Shown: piece after piece, positions 43,761 through 54,879 of the stretch
How the letters are laid out: each line of letters starts with the position of its first letter
Numbering within the stretch: the first letter of the stretch is position 1
Assembly: GCA_016801845.1 (NCBI GenBank)
Contig: CM028921.1
Coordinates: forward strand, 15,069,275-15,133,274
Origin: Polydactylus sextarius
Taxonomy: Eukaryota > Chordata > Actinopteri > Polynemidae
Reading direction: 5' to 3'
Length of the DNA: 64,000 bases
Translations under genes and position numbers: made by a program
Notes under the pieces: model-generated
What the model was told of the DNA's origin: nothing
The model's database searches: none
What the model saw: the letters and a program-made list of their open reading frames with translations, nothing else

Positions 43761-44659
43761 GGCCTGTATACTATGAAGCGAGTTCAACAGACCCAGGATT
43801 TATTTCAGTTATTTGGCTTCACTAACCCTCAAAATTGCAGTCTCGCTAAGTGGTCCTACGAAGGTGGTTTTCAACTTGATTAGTTAACCCAGGTTTTTTT
43901 GAATCAAGATGTGAGCACGTTCACATAAAAGAGGTGTTTTTTTTTTTCAGCAGATGGCCAATCACAAACATGGAAAACCAGAGTGGTATCAGTAGCAGAG
44001 CGGCGGACTTGACAGCCAGAGAGCAGACGATTATTTTACAACAATATGAGGAATGCTGGCCTATAATCCAGGCAAAAAGCAACATGGTGGCAGCTGCTGA
44101 AAACTGAAAAGACAACTGGCAAAAGATCGCTGATTGTGTAAATGCGTAAGTCCTTCTAGTTTCACAGCCCCACAAAGCACAAGTAGATCTGACTAATTAA
44201 ATTTAAATCAAATGAATGCTGAAATTTAGGCTGTTCTTATGGTGAATAGGCTGATACAATTTTAACCTTCATTTTCAGATGCAACTCTAGCGAAACAAAA
44301 TGGACTTGGGAGCTAATAAAAAAAAAAAAAAAATTATGATAATAAATAATTATATTTGTGTATTGCATAGCATACAGTATTCTTTCTGAGATTTTCATTG
44401 TCACCCATTGTAAACATGAATGGACATGCAATGTGTGGTTTGAAGAGATCACAGATATATAAGTGACGCAGACGACAGACTGTAACAGGCTTTCATAGGT
44501 GCCAATTTCTTATCTGGAACATAACCTGCTCCGCAGCAGGCTAGCTGTTCAACATAAGTTACCATGGAGAAGTACGCTGGTACCTTCGTTGGATGGAAAA
44601 CCCAGAGTTAACCCTAAAGTTACAGCGATAATAACAAATCCTGCTTTGTGGTATAGGCC
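43761..44659 (+). mobile_element. Harbinger-type remnant with NAIF1-like Myb exon
   Basis: Ends GGCCTGTATACTATGAAGC and CTGCTTTGTGGTATAGGCC are imperfect inverted repeats. An exon at about 44002-44145 reads ADLTAREQTIILQQYEECWP followed by IIQAKSN, then an in-frame TGA at 44105, then KDNWQKIADCVNA and a donor GC|GTAAGT. This is the Myb/SANT-like trihelix DNA-binding pattern of the NAIF1-related accessory protein of Harbinger transposons. The stop and the absence of a DDE domain show decay. Target duplication not clear. Confidence 0.7.
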
Positions 44660-45378
44660 TCAGATTGACCACTGTCAGGTTAACATGTGATGTACCTGTC
44701 AATCACAGAATGTCATGTTATTTGCTGAAATTAACAACACTTAGTCTTCCAATGAGCCGTTTCTCTAAATCTTAGTAAATCTACAGATGTGTTTTATCTG
44801 AACTGACGACAGGTGAAACAAACAGTCACTTACTTTATTCACAATGATACTATAGGCTTCATGCTGTTGTTTCATGGTCAGTCACTTCCCCTTAAAATTA
44901 TGCTTTTTTTTGTCCTTCATGTCATGTAGGTTTCACTGGTGCTCACGTAAATATCCAATTTGTGTCCAAAGGTTGCTTAAATGTTGGCAATTAATGTGTA
45001 TGTTAAGTTGTGACTGTCACCAGATAACATGGATGTATCCCTTAGGTTAACATGTGTTGTCAAGAATTGACACGTCATGACAGACTACTATAAATATCTA
45101 CAGGCAAAACATATCCATTAGTGAGCTGCTTGGTGTGAAAGTCTGCAGAATTAGTTTCATGTTACCGAGTGATGCCGTTTTGAATCCTGATGCAGCCGTG
45201 GCCACATGTTTTTTGTTTTGTGTTATTTTTGTTTTTCATTTATTTTGTGGCCAGAACCAATGAAACCAGTTAACCTGGAACACTGGCGTTTGTTGCCCAG
45301 ATGTGTTGCTGTTAAAAGAGACAGGCGTCTATTCGCCACTCGGCTATTATGCGCAGCTTTATGGTATGTATATATATC
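44660..45378. other. dgkz intron 1, nothing recognised
   Basis: T-rich tracts near 45208-45250; no exon or clear element. Confidence 0.4.
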
Positions 45379-46045
45379 AGGGGCGATTGCTCTGAGACAA
45401 CAAGGAAAGCTTCCTCTAACATTTCACACAGTAAATGGTCAAATATGCACTGTTGAATTTACATTAAATTGTGATTGCCATTGTGTTAAAACTAAAAGCA
45501 TCCTAGAATGTGTTTAACTTCATGACTAAGTCTTTTTCACTCTTTCACTGTTTTTGTTTGTACGATGCAATTTTCTGATTATTGTGAATGCGCCGCGCTG
45601 TGAATGAAACCCTGTTGATGTTGAGTTTCTATGGGTGTCCATGTGATGCTTTTTTTTCAATGCAGCGAAGTCAGGTGGTGATTGGATAAATGCTGAAAAT
45701 CATCATAACCTTTGAAGCTCAGCTTCACTAGGGGTGAATGGAGCAGTGGGCTGGCCATGAAGCCAGGCTCCTGCATAACGATTGACTAAAAGGCTGAACC
45801 CCTTTTGATTGGCAGGGATTTGGAAACAGACATCAGTGCTTTTTATCTTATTTTATACATTATGCATATTACACTGTAAATAAAACATACTAATTACCAT
45901 AAAGATATTGAATATGTTGTTTAAGTTTCATTAGTTCGTTCATAATTATATAGTTCAAATCATATCTCCTGGTCAAGTTGTAAAGGGAAACTAGCACTAG
46001 CTACTAGGGGCTAGTTAGCATGCTAGCACACACACCTAAAATGAG
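45379..46045 (+). mobile_element. hAT-like element, second copy
   Basis: Starts CAGGGGCGATTGCTCTGAGA and is collinear with 26313-26983 (GCTTCCTCTAACATTTCACA, TTTGAAGCTCAGCTTCACTA, GCAGTGGGCTGGCCATGAAG, GCATGCTAGCA) to CCTAAAATGAG. It has about 50 extra bases around 45560-45640 and lacks the second hairpin arm. No clear target duplication. Confidence 0.6.
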
Positions 46046-46059
46046 TTTCCCCCACCTGC

Positions 46060-46640
46060 GGTAGCATTCCTTCTTGCTCCGTGGGTGTAGCAGTTAGCTA
46101 CTGAAGGACCTGCTCAGGGCAGCTACAGTCTTGTGTAGGGGGTGAGAGACACACTGAAGGACCTTAGTCTCCTCAGCAGGTGGAGGCAGCTTTTGCCCTT
46201 CTTATATAGTGTGTCAGTGTTTGTAGTCCAGTCCAATCTGTTGTTCAGGTCAACACCCAGGTATTTGTAGTCTTCCACCATGTCAATGTCCAAACCCTGG
46301 ATGTTCACTGGTGAAGTGTGTGGTCTACTCCTGCGGAAATCGATCACAGTGTAAAACCCTTTGTCTTCCCAGTGTTGATGTGGAGGTTGTTATTTCCACA
46401 TCAGGTGACAAAGTCATTGATGACCCCCCTGTATTCCTTCTCATTCCCTCGGAAAACACAACCAACAATGGCTGTGTCATCAGAGAACTTCTGGAGACGG
46501 CAGGAGTGTGTTGTGTCTGAAGTCCGAGGTGTATAGGGTGAAGAGGAAGGGGGAGAGTAGTGTAACCTGTGAGGCTCCTGTGTTGCAGACTACCACATTA
46601 GACACACAGTCACGGAGCCTGTCACTGTGTGGTCTGTTTG
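46060..46640 (-). mobile_element. L2-type LINE reverse transcriptase fragment
   Basis: On the minus strand, in several frames: FSDDTAIVGCVFRGNEKEYR (the F-x-D-D catalytic box of the reverse transcriptase), NNNLHINTGKTK, VIDFRRSRPHTSPVNIQGLD then MVEDYKYLGVDLNNRLDW and KSCLHLLRRLRSF. These are hallmark L2 segments in the correct order. 5'- and 3'-truncated and frameshifted. Confidence 0.85.
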
Positions 46641-47869
46641 TGAGTTTGTGCGTGTCACTGCATTTTCACTTTGGTTATTTTCCAAACTCTCATCAGAATT
46701 TTAAGGTTTTTTGTAGTTGACACGGATTTGTTTTTGTGGGGCTCTTAGGTGTTTTTCTTTGAGTTATGTTTTTGTCAATTGATTTATTTATTTATTTGTT
46801 TTTGTTTTGTTGGTGGAATGTCCAAAAGACAGATAAAAACAGTTTGTCAACTAGACTAGAATCAGTTTTTTGAATGTTTTGTGAATAATCACTAATTTAA
46901 GTGATGCAGTTATTTATTTGTCCTGCAGTATTGCTATTCATTGCTGTAACAATACCTTGTGATCAATATCGGTACAACTGTTGGTTCTTTCTCAGAAACA
47001 ATAGACTAATAGACAAATAGATATTCCAGACTAAAGGGTGACAAAAAAGCTGAATTTGCTTAGTTTCTTTTTGTAATATCTTGTCCTGAGGTGAAAATCT
47101 AATGCTTGCATAAGTGGAAAATCTAAATTTCTGCAAAGAAACCAGTTCTTGGTTCAGATGAAAAACATTTGAGCCAAAAATAAATTGTACTGTCAGTTTG
47201 AAAATAATTTTTTCTCTGTAAAATACTGATGATGATGATTTTTGAAATTGAATAATTGTGTTTAGGTCATGATTAAACTTAATAATAAAACAACAGATCT
47301 TAAATGTAAAAATTGTAAACACATGACTGTAGTTTGGAAGAACAACCAATGGACAACCACAACCAAGCAGTAAATTTTCACATTTAAAACTTAAAAAGAT
47401 CCTCACTTGAGGATGGTTAGCAATAACCCCCCACCACTATAGACTTACACTGAGCTCATACACAACACAGAGAGCACTGATCGTCAGTTGGTTTGACTTC
47501 CTCTTTGATCCACTGTGAACTAAGTGTGTGTATGAGTCAGTGCTGCATAATGAGTTTCAAAGACTGATGTCTGCTGCCACACTATCATCAACAGAGTTGA
47601 GTACATTTTCTCCACTACTCTACTTTGGGACATGTACTCTCTCTTTTACATTTTCTGTTTTCTGTTGCTTTCTTCATCTGCTCACTGACACTTCATGTTA
47701 GTGCACTACATTTATCTGACAGCTGGACTTGCTGATTACTGGTCACTGTTTACAAAATTCACATTTTATATAAACCATAAGCTCACCAAATATAATATTT
47801 CTTTAATGAAACAGTTTATTCAGCAGTTAATATGTCAGTTATGTTAATGTCAGTATTATACACAATACA
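46641..47869. other. dgkz intron 1, nothing recognised
   Basis: AT-rich. The 147-codon minus frame at 47406-46963 has no domain and runs through ordinary AT-rich DNA. Confidence 0.4.
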
Positions 47870-48190
47870 TGACATGACACAACATCATACAATATGACAT
47901 AACACCGTAACACATAAGATATGACATGTCATGACATCATGCAACATGATATAATATGACACGCATACTATACAGTAACACTTGGAATGCCAAGTCGCAA
48001 TAGAACATGATATGACACAACATGACATAGAATGACATTGCATGATACAGAATTACATGAAATGACACAAAAGGATATGATGGGCCATGACATGAGACAA
48101 CACATGACGACCTAACATGACATGGTCTGACATAGTTGGTCATGATACAGTGCAACATTATATGACATGACAACATGCTGCATGAAAACA
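47870..48190. repeat. Degenerate CATGACA(T/C) minisatellite
   Basis: About 320 bp of variants of ACATGACATA / ACATGACACA with a period near 5 or 10. It gives rise to a spurious His/Cys/Met-rich frame on the minus strand. Confidence 0.8.
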
Positions 48191-49059
48191 CACTTTTAAC
48201 TTATATACTTATAATGACCATGTACTTATATGGGGCACTGTCCCTAGCATCCTATATCTGCAGTAAAGGATTAGAATGTCCTCCAACGCAAACCTTTTCA
48301 TGTTTTGTTTTAAAAGATTACTTTCACTGAGCAGACATTTGAATGGTGCTCTGTCAGATCCTTGATATTCTCCGCTGTGAATAAAACGGTAACAAATGCA
48401 AATTCAAGTCCAGTCAGGTGGTTCGTTTAATCTGCCACTGATGTCCCATGGACCTCTAATTATAGCTGCTATTAATGGATTGACATAGCAATTAATTAAA
48501 GGCGGTCATTTTTAGGGCCTGGTGGGAATGTTTCACTTAGGAGGACAGGATCCAATCTGTGAACCTCGGAGGAAGGACTCAGCTCCTCTGATTCCTCCTC
48601 TCTAGAAATAGTCAAGGGTCACTGTAATTTTATTTGTTTGATATTATCAAAAAAGGAAATAGTGTCTTTCCACTGATGGGAAGTTAGAAGCTGCCAGTGT
48701 TTGAAAAATATCAGAGTCATGCTGTCTGGCCAGAATAAATCATACAATTGAACTATTGATAAATAAATAAACACTGCAAGAAATCAAGGGTGACCACGGG
48801 CTGGATTTCAATTATATTAAAAAATCTAGTGGCGTTCTCCCCTGATGTTTCACCTTGAAGTCAGATTTTCAGAAACACCAAATGTGTTCATATCTTCATT
48901 TTGTAGATATATTCTAGGATAATTTTTGATTTAAAACTATTTAATTAGGATAAGAATATATCTAAAGGAAGCATTCTGTTAAGGCGAAGTGGGAACTGAC
49001 TTTTTAGACTATTTGATCTACACCCTAACACTCATCTATGGTGTTAAGGTGTTAAGTCT
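48191..49059. other. dgkz intron 1, nothing recognised
   Basis: No gene or clear repeat. Confidence 0.4.
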
Positions 49060-49260
49060 GGGCTCAGTTTGAGCATACACCCTGATACGCTTGCCTTCTG
49101 ATGGAGGTTTTCTGCGCAAGTTCTGGTCTGGAAGACCTTGGCGTAGTCTCAGAACATTCTGAAGAGATTATATATCTCATCTTGACTGGATCTCAGGATC
49201 CTCCAGGAGGAGCTGGACAGTGTCGCTCAGCAGACCTGCTGATCTTGATCTAACATGGAA
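49060..49260 (+). mobile_element. LINE 3' end fragment, RTE-like
   Basis: GAAGAGATTATATATCTCAT, CCTCCAGGAGGAGCTGGACA and GTGTCGCTCAGCAGACCTG parallel the LINE tails at 6480-6660 and 14550-14690. Confidence 0.5.
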
Positions 49261-49674
49261 TAGAAGGCAAAACACAGATGATGAATGTTACCACATTCAG
49301 TCAGTTTGGTCTGACTGTTATTTCATAAACTTGGTAGGGTTTAATTCATTATTTCAAAATTCATATTTTTGGGTTAAAGGTGACAAGTTTAAAAGTGTGA
49401 ACACTAGTGAGGCAGTAGAACACAGTAGGTGCCTTTGTTGTTATATGACATGATTGATCGGGCAGATAACTAATTTTTCAGTCACAGTCCAGATGATGAG
49501 TGGACCGCTGCCTCATGTTTTCCTCTCTAACACGATTAAAGCCAATGAGCAGGACAACTGCCTCCACCAGCACCAGCTCCTCCTCAGTTTGTTTGTGAGG
49601 TCTCTCCATCATCGAAAACATCAATTTAACAATGCCTTTAGTTTAGTAATTCTTTTTGTGTGTCAGTAATATCA
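49261..49674. other. dgkz intron 1, nothing recognised
   Basis: Ordinary intronic DNA. Confidence 0.4.
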
Positions 49675-50260
49675 AAGTCAAGTCAAAGTCAACTTTATTT
49701 TCATTTCTCCTGCATGTACACGACATACACATGAATTGTAATGGTGTTTCCTCGGTTTAGACTTATTAGAAAAAAAACAAAAAAACAAATATAAATATAT
49801 ACATATAAAAAGATACAATAACAGTAAATATAAGCATAAAAATATGCACAAAATATGACTATAAAGTACCATAGGAAAAACAGATATACACCTACAGAGA
49901 TTATAAAGTGGCTGGTGCCATGATATGGGATGGGGTGGGTGGAGTGCAGTGTGTGAGTGTGTCTTCTGTGTGTGAATGGAAAGACAGGTGTTTATGTAAA
50001 GTGACAGTGTAAAGAGACTAGTGACGTGAGTGTTTCAATCTGTCCATCAGTTAATGGACAGAATGAGATGAAATACTCATGGTGTATTCTCCTACCAAAA
50101 GGAAAAAGTATTAAGGCATCTGAAACCCTCGTTTGACACGTTTTAAAATGACCATTGAGTCTGGTTCTATTGGGAACTGGTGGTTCCCAATAGTGTATGT
50201 CCTGTACCCATATGTCAACAAAGGTGATGCTAAAAATTATAGCATTTTTACTCATTTGTT
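49675..50260 (+). repeat. Fish dispersed repeat (TCAAAGTCAACTTTATT type)
   Basis: Head AGTCAAAGTCAACTTTATTT then TCTCCTGCATGTACACGACA, an A-rich middle, and a right part with GTGAGTGTTTCAATCTGTCC. I recognise the head as a common teleost repeat. The right part could be a separate one. Confidence 0.5.
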
Positions 50261-50428
50261 TGAAAACAAAAAACTCTGATGCGTTATATTGGTGTATTCA
50301 GCTGTAAACACACCAAACAGTACCATACATCAGAGTCATGTCTCCTGCCAGCATGCTTAATCATGTCTCTCTTACATTAATGACAGTTTCTGTCAGTGAC
50401 CAAACTGCTTACACTTCTTCAGGTGGGC

Positions 50429-50462
50429 AAAACCTCAAAAAAAAAAAAAAAAAAAAAAAAAA
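50429..50462. repeat. Poly(A) tract
   Basis: An uninterrupted run of more than 30 A residues; a second run is at 50700-50718. Confidence 0.9.
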
Positions 50463-50724
50463 ATAGCATCTTTGTTTTTCTTTGAGCTCCTGTTTTGTTT
50501 TTGCTTTTTAATTTAATTATTTGTTCAGTCTTTACTCCGATATGGGTATTGATATGATATGATTACAGTTTGATCTGAAAGCTCGTGAGTGAAGTGAATT
50601 TGAGGCAGCTTTCACTGTTTACTCCAGGAATAGTTCACTGGCAGAGGTCAGTAGAGGAAAAGTAATGCTGGCGCATGCCACCTGTTTCATAAATACTGCC
50701 AAAAAAAAAAAAAAAAAAAGTTAA

Positions 50725-50860
50725 TACTGGCCCATAAGTATTTGGACAGTCACAGGTCTTGTAATTTTGCCTTTGAACACCACCACAATAGATTTGAAAT
50801 GACACCATAAAGATGAGCTTAAATGGCAGATTTTCAGCCTTAAAGCCACAATGTCTAATG
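50725..50860 (+). repeat. Dispersed repeat (CATAAGTATTTGGACAGT type)
   Basis: GGCCCATAAGTATTTGGACA, GTAATTTTGCCTTTGAACAC, CACCACAATAGATTTGAAAT and CAGATTTTCAGCCTT form a familiar fish repeat, probably a DNA-transposon relic. Confidence 0.5.
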
Positions 50861-50863
50861 TTT

Positions 50864-50910
50864 CTGGTTATCTATTAACAAATTTTTTTTGTTTGTTAAT
50901 AGATAACCAG
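50864..50910. repeat. Perfect 19-bp inverted repeat (hairpin)
   Basis: CTGGTTATCTATTAACAAA, a 9-base T-rich loop, then TTTGTTAATAGATAACCAG. The flanks look like a decayed fish MITE. Confidence 0.9.
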
Positions 50911-52935
50911 ATAATGATAATATTAATTACTAAATACCTCCATCAACAATTAGAAATGTTTTGTATAGAACTACCAGCAGCAACAACAGATCACCATATT
51001 ATGCCACCATATTGAGACTACAGGTACTGACAGGAGACAACATTAGGTAAACATGGCACTGCCTTTTGTGTTTTTATGTTCAGTAGCAGTATATATAACT
51101 GTATAACAGTTGAGCAGCAAACTGTCACTGAGCCCTGCTGCCAGTGTCACACCAGGTCACTTGTCTGGTGGACAGTGAAACAGGCCAGTGTTTTTTTTTT
51201 TTTTTCTGTCAGGCTGCTCAGAACAACCTAAACAGTTTTGCTTGAAATAAAATTTGATGTGAAACATGATGTGTGACTATATCTTCATGCAATTGTGGTT
51301 TATCTTGCACATGACCACACCTGAATGTGGAGCAGAGGAGCTTTCCAGATACGAATCTCTGATGTCTCATGGAAATGACTTGGAACAAATGAGGCTCAAT
51401 GCATCAAGATCACATTTCTCTCATTGACCTATTATGCATGTTACAAGGTGCAAATTTATATAAAGAAAGAGAGGGGGTCATGGAGATGAGCTTTTGCATA
51501 GCGCTCTCATCTTAACCACCAGACTCTACTGACAAAAAAACAAATTTTACTTTATTGAACAGATGAAACTGCTGATCTACCACTGTCTTAATCAGTTAGT
51601 CTGTGTTACCATGTAACTATAGATGGTGGAAGAAGTGTTCAGATCTTTTACTCAAGTTAAAGAAACACACACCAACAGCAACAGTAGACCATAAACTCCT
51701 TGTGTCCTTAGGTAAAGTACCTAATTTAATTAATGAGAGTCTGGTTGCCTTGAACAGACCATTTCAGTGGCAAAAACACTTAATGGGTGGACTTTGACAT
51801 AGACACCTACCCTGGTATATTACCCTGCAGCAGCTGTTTGGCGGTTGCTGCGTTTACTGTTCTTACTCAGTACTGATTGCGCATATTTTTGTCCCCATCA
51901 ATTGTTTACACCCAAATGACATGGGAAGTCTCTGTGTGTATGTGTGTGTGTTGTGTTGTAAGTTGAGGTTATGTGGCTCATTGTGTAACAGCTGACAAGG
52001 GTTGAGTTCCTGTTAAAGTTTATGGTTGTTCATGTGCATGATTTCTTTAAAACTTTCAAGCAGGGTTACACACAGTATGTTACACAACAGTAGCAACATC
52101 GTCCAGGCTAAAGGCTTATTAAACAAGAATTATTAGCACCTCAAGTTCAATTGTAAATGTCACCGATGCTTACCAAGTGACAAAAAGACAGTCTGTATCA
52201 GCTCTAACTGAGCACCAAGGACAAATACTTCACATATATTAACCATCCTTATAGACTCATATTTATAGACTTCACTTTAGACCATTATGTTTTTAAAGCT
52301 GAGCTAAACAGGGAACAGAGTTCAGTGGTTCAGTTCAAACATTTCTTTTCTGTTTTGTTTATTTTGTGGAATTGCTTTCCATCTTTAGATATCACCTCAC
52401 AGTGTTGTGGACGATTGCATTGTGGTTTGGTTTTGGTTTCATTGGTTTGGAGTCACTACACCATTGATGTATACAGGTTATAATCTATACAATATACTCA
52501 TTATATAAATATATAGATTATAGGAATTAATATAGTTATATGTAGTTAGACAGCAAAAATAAATGCTGATAAATATAATAATAATAAAATAAATGAATAT
52601 AAAGATTTGTATAAATGTACATATAATAAAAACAAAATATATACAATAAAATGTTTAAAGTATATTTAAGCTTAAGTATACCAGTTGTATGCATTTATAT
52701 TATACAATGTGAAGTAATGAATGTAATACAAAACGATAAAATAAAATTGATGTTGTTTTGTATAAATATACAAATTGTACATTTGCATATAACAACAATT
52801 AAATATAATATAAATACAGATAAGTAGTAACAGTTTTTATATCTTTATTTTGTTTTAATGAAATAAATTAGATATTATTATAGATAAAGGATAAATATTC
52901 ATATTCATATAAATATGTAGATTGTATACATTTAC
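50911..52935. other. dgkz intron 1, AT-rich, nothing recognised
   Basis: From about 52480 to 52930 the sequence is very AT-rich with AATATAAATA-like motifs. No exon or named element. 51190-51205 is a poly(T) run. Confidence 0.4.
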
Positions 52936-52938
52936 ACA

Positions 52939-52949
52939 GTGTGTGTGCG

Positions 52950-52981
<32 letters not shown>

Positions 52982-53000
52982 TGCGTGTGCGTGCGCGTGT
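52939..53000. repeat. (GT)n/(GC GT)n microsatellite
   Basis: GT units mixed with GCGT units. The alternating purine-pyrimidine run has Z-DNA-forming character. Confidence 0.9.
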
Positions 53001-53084
53001 GCCTTCATACCCAGGGACTACCTTGGACCCATTTCCAGGGCTATCTTTGTCACTTGCTTGCCCTGTTTCTATCTATACTCTGGT

Positions 53085-53580
53085 CCAGGAGGAGGTTCAC
53101 TGAGGCTCTGAGAAGGAGGAAGACCATGGGGAATGGGGCATAGGGAAGAGGACTAGGAGTATCAGGAGTACGAGAGGAACCTTTTGGAGGAGGGAGAGGA
53201 GCTGGAGAGCAGAAATAACAGGACAAGGAGTAGAGGCCAGAAGAGGAGGACCAGGAGTTAGACAATACAGTGTGAAACTGGGGGTCATAGTGTGTCCAGG
53301 TAGAGGTACACAGAGGCGGTACTCTGAATGAAGATGTATGGAGGAAGACAAGAAACAGAACCAGCAGTAGAAGACAGAAGAGGAGATTTGAGGCAAGGGG
53401 AAGAGAGAGAAGAAAGAGGAAGAAACGAGGAGGATAATATAGGGAGGAGGAATTGGTTAATGAAATAGAAGTCCAGGAGATGTGGGGAGACCAGAAAGTG
53501 GAAGAACAGTATGAAGAGTAAGACAAAAAAATCAAAATCCAAGACAAGGACGTCCGAACAGCAGATTCTGTAAGGACAGA
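53085..53580. repeat. Purine-rich (GGA/GAA) tract
   Basis: Almost 500 bp in which the plus strand is dominated by AGGAGG, AGAAGAGGA and GGAAGA motifs. The longest frame of the window (53655-53050, minus, 201 codons) is its Ser/Leu/Phe/Pro-rich complement, with no domain, and is not credible as a gene. Confidence 0.7.
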
Positions 53581-53651
53581 AAAAAAACTTGAAAATGTGT
53601 TCCCCCTGTCCCCCTGAGTTGACAGTCCACTGTGAACAGTAAATAATGAAA

Positions 53652-53665
53652 CCACTAGATGGCAG
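53652..53665 (+). promoter_or_regulatory. CTCF-type motif in dgkz intron 1
   Basis: CCACTAGATGGCAG matches the CTCF core CCASYAGRKGGCRS at every position. Confidence 0.4.
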
Positions 53666-54879
53666 CACAGTAACAGGAACTAGTAGGTTCAGGACAAGAT
53701 GGGAAAGGACTATCTCCCGCAGGTGTTGATGATGATGATTACTGACAATACCTGCATCTGAGCCTCACCAGGGTCAATCCAGTGTGTCAGCAGAGAGCTG
53801 ATCTGTTATGCTCTGCTGGTCCTGAGTCAGTCTCCCTCCACAGGAAAGCGACAGGATGCTGGTATTATTTAAGGGGAATTCAATATGCAGAGGATTAAGT
53901 ATTCATGACTTTCATCGCTGTCAAACTCAAAAACAATTAAATCAGATACTTAAATCAAGTTATCATTCATCCATCCACTGCTCTCTGCTCTGAACAGGCA
54001 ACATATTGTCACTCATGAAGACTGAGACCCTCAAGGGCTCCAACAGCTCCAGGTTTAGGCCACATCATTTGAATCATCTCATAACATAGAAAAAGAGGTC
54101 TTTTTCTGTGCTAAGTAATTATCTGGCAGAAATATCAGGTATGGAGAACTGAGACTATATTTCTGTGATAATTGTTTGTTTCTCTAAAAAAAGATATATT
54201 GACAATTATTCCCTCATATGGAAGTGGCAATATCAATGAATTCTTGTTGTAAAGGTAGGAGGTTAGAAGTTAGATTGTTGTCAAGTAACTTTCATCATTA
54301 ATCAGTCAACTATTCAGCTGAGTCAGGATCTCTTCTAGAAAAGTCATTAGGCTCCAAAAACAGAATCATGTGACAACTTTACAGCTGTTTGCAAAAGTTT
54401 AATCAAATTCCAGCAACAAACCAAAAACATACAGAGACCATTTATATCCTCCATTGTTGTTGTTTTGTAACGGGCAGCAAGTTGAAGATTGACGTCATTA
54501 CTGTCCAAAATGTTTCAACATCCACACTGATCCACAGACAAGACAAGCAAAACTCTTTGTGTCTATGCAACGATGTTGGACGGAGGATGTGTTATTTTTT
54601 TATCAGATCTGAGAGTAATTAAACAATCAAACAATCTATAATTAGATCTGAGGGTCTAAGTCTTCCAGGGACACCATGGATGAAGGATGGATGAAGGATA
54701 AAAGTAAAAATTAAAGTTTTTTTAAAAGGAAGGGGATGACGCAGTGCTGAGGCTATTGTGAGGCAGCAGGTGAGATCCAACATGGCAGCACACTGAACTT
54801 TCAAACAATCAACTCAACTTTATTAAGTTTATTAATAAAGTTAAACTGTAAAAAAAGAACAAAAAAAGTAACGTGCATG
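53666..54879. other. dgkz intron 1, nothing recognised
   Basis: 54800-54840 (CAACTCAACTTTATTAAGTT) resembles a fish repeat head. No exon. Confidence 0.4.

Noticed and set aside
46963..47406. 147-codon minus-strand frame
   Set aside because: AT-rich DNA with Phe/Ile/Lys bias, no domain, no flanking splice pattern.
47937..48191. His/Cys/Met-rich 84-codon frame
   Set aside because: Translation of the CATGACAT minisatellite.
53050..53655. 201-codon minus-strand reading frame, longest in the window
   Set aside because: It is the complement of a purine-rich tract, so it is Ser/Leu/Phe/Pro low-complexity sequence with no domain or splice context.
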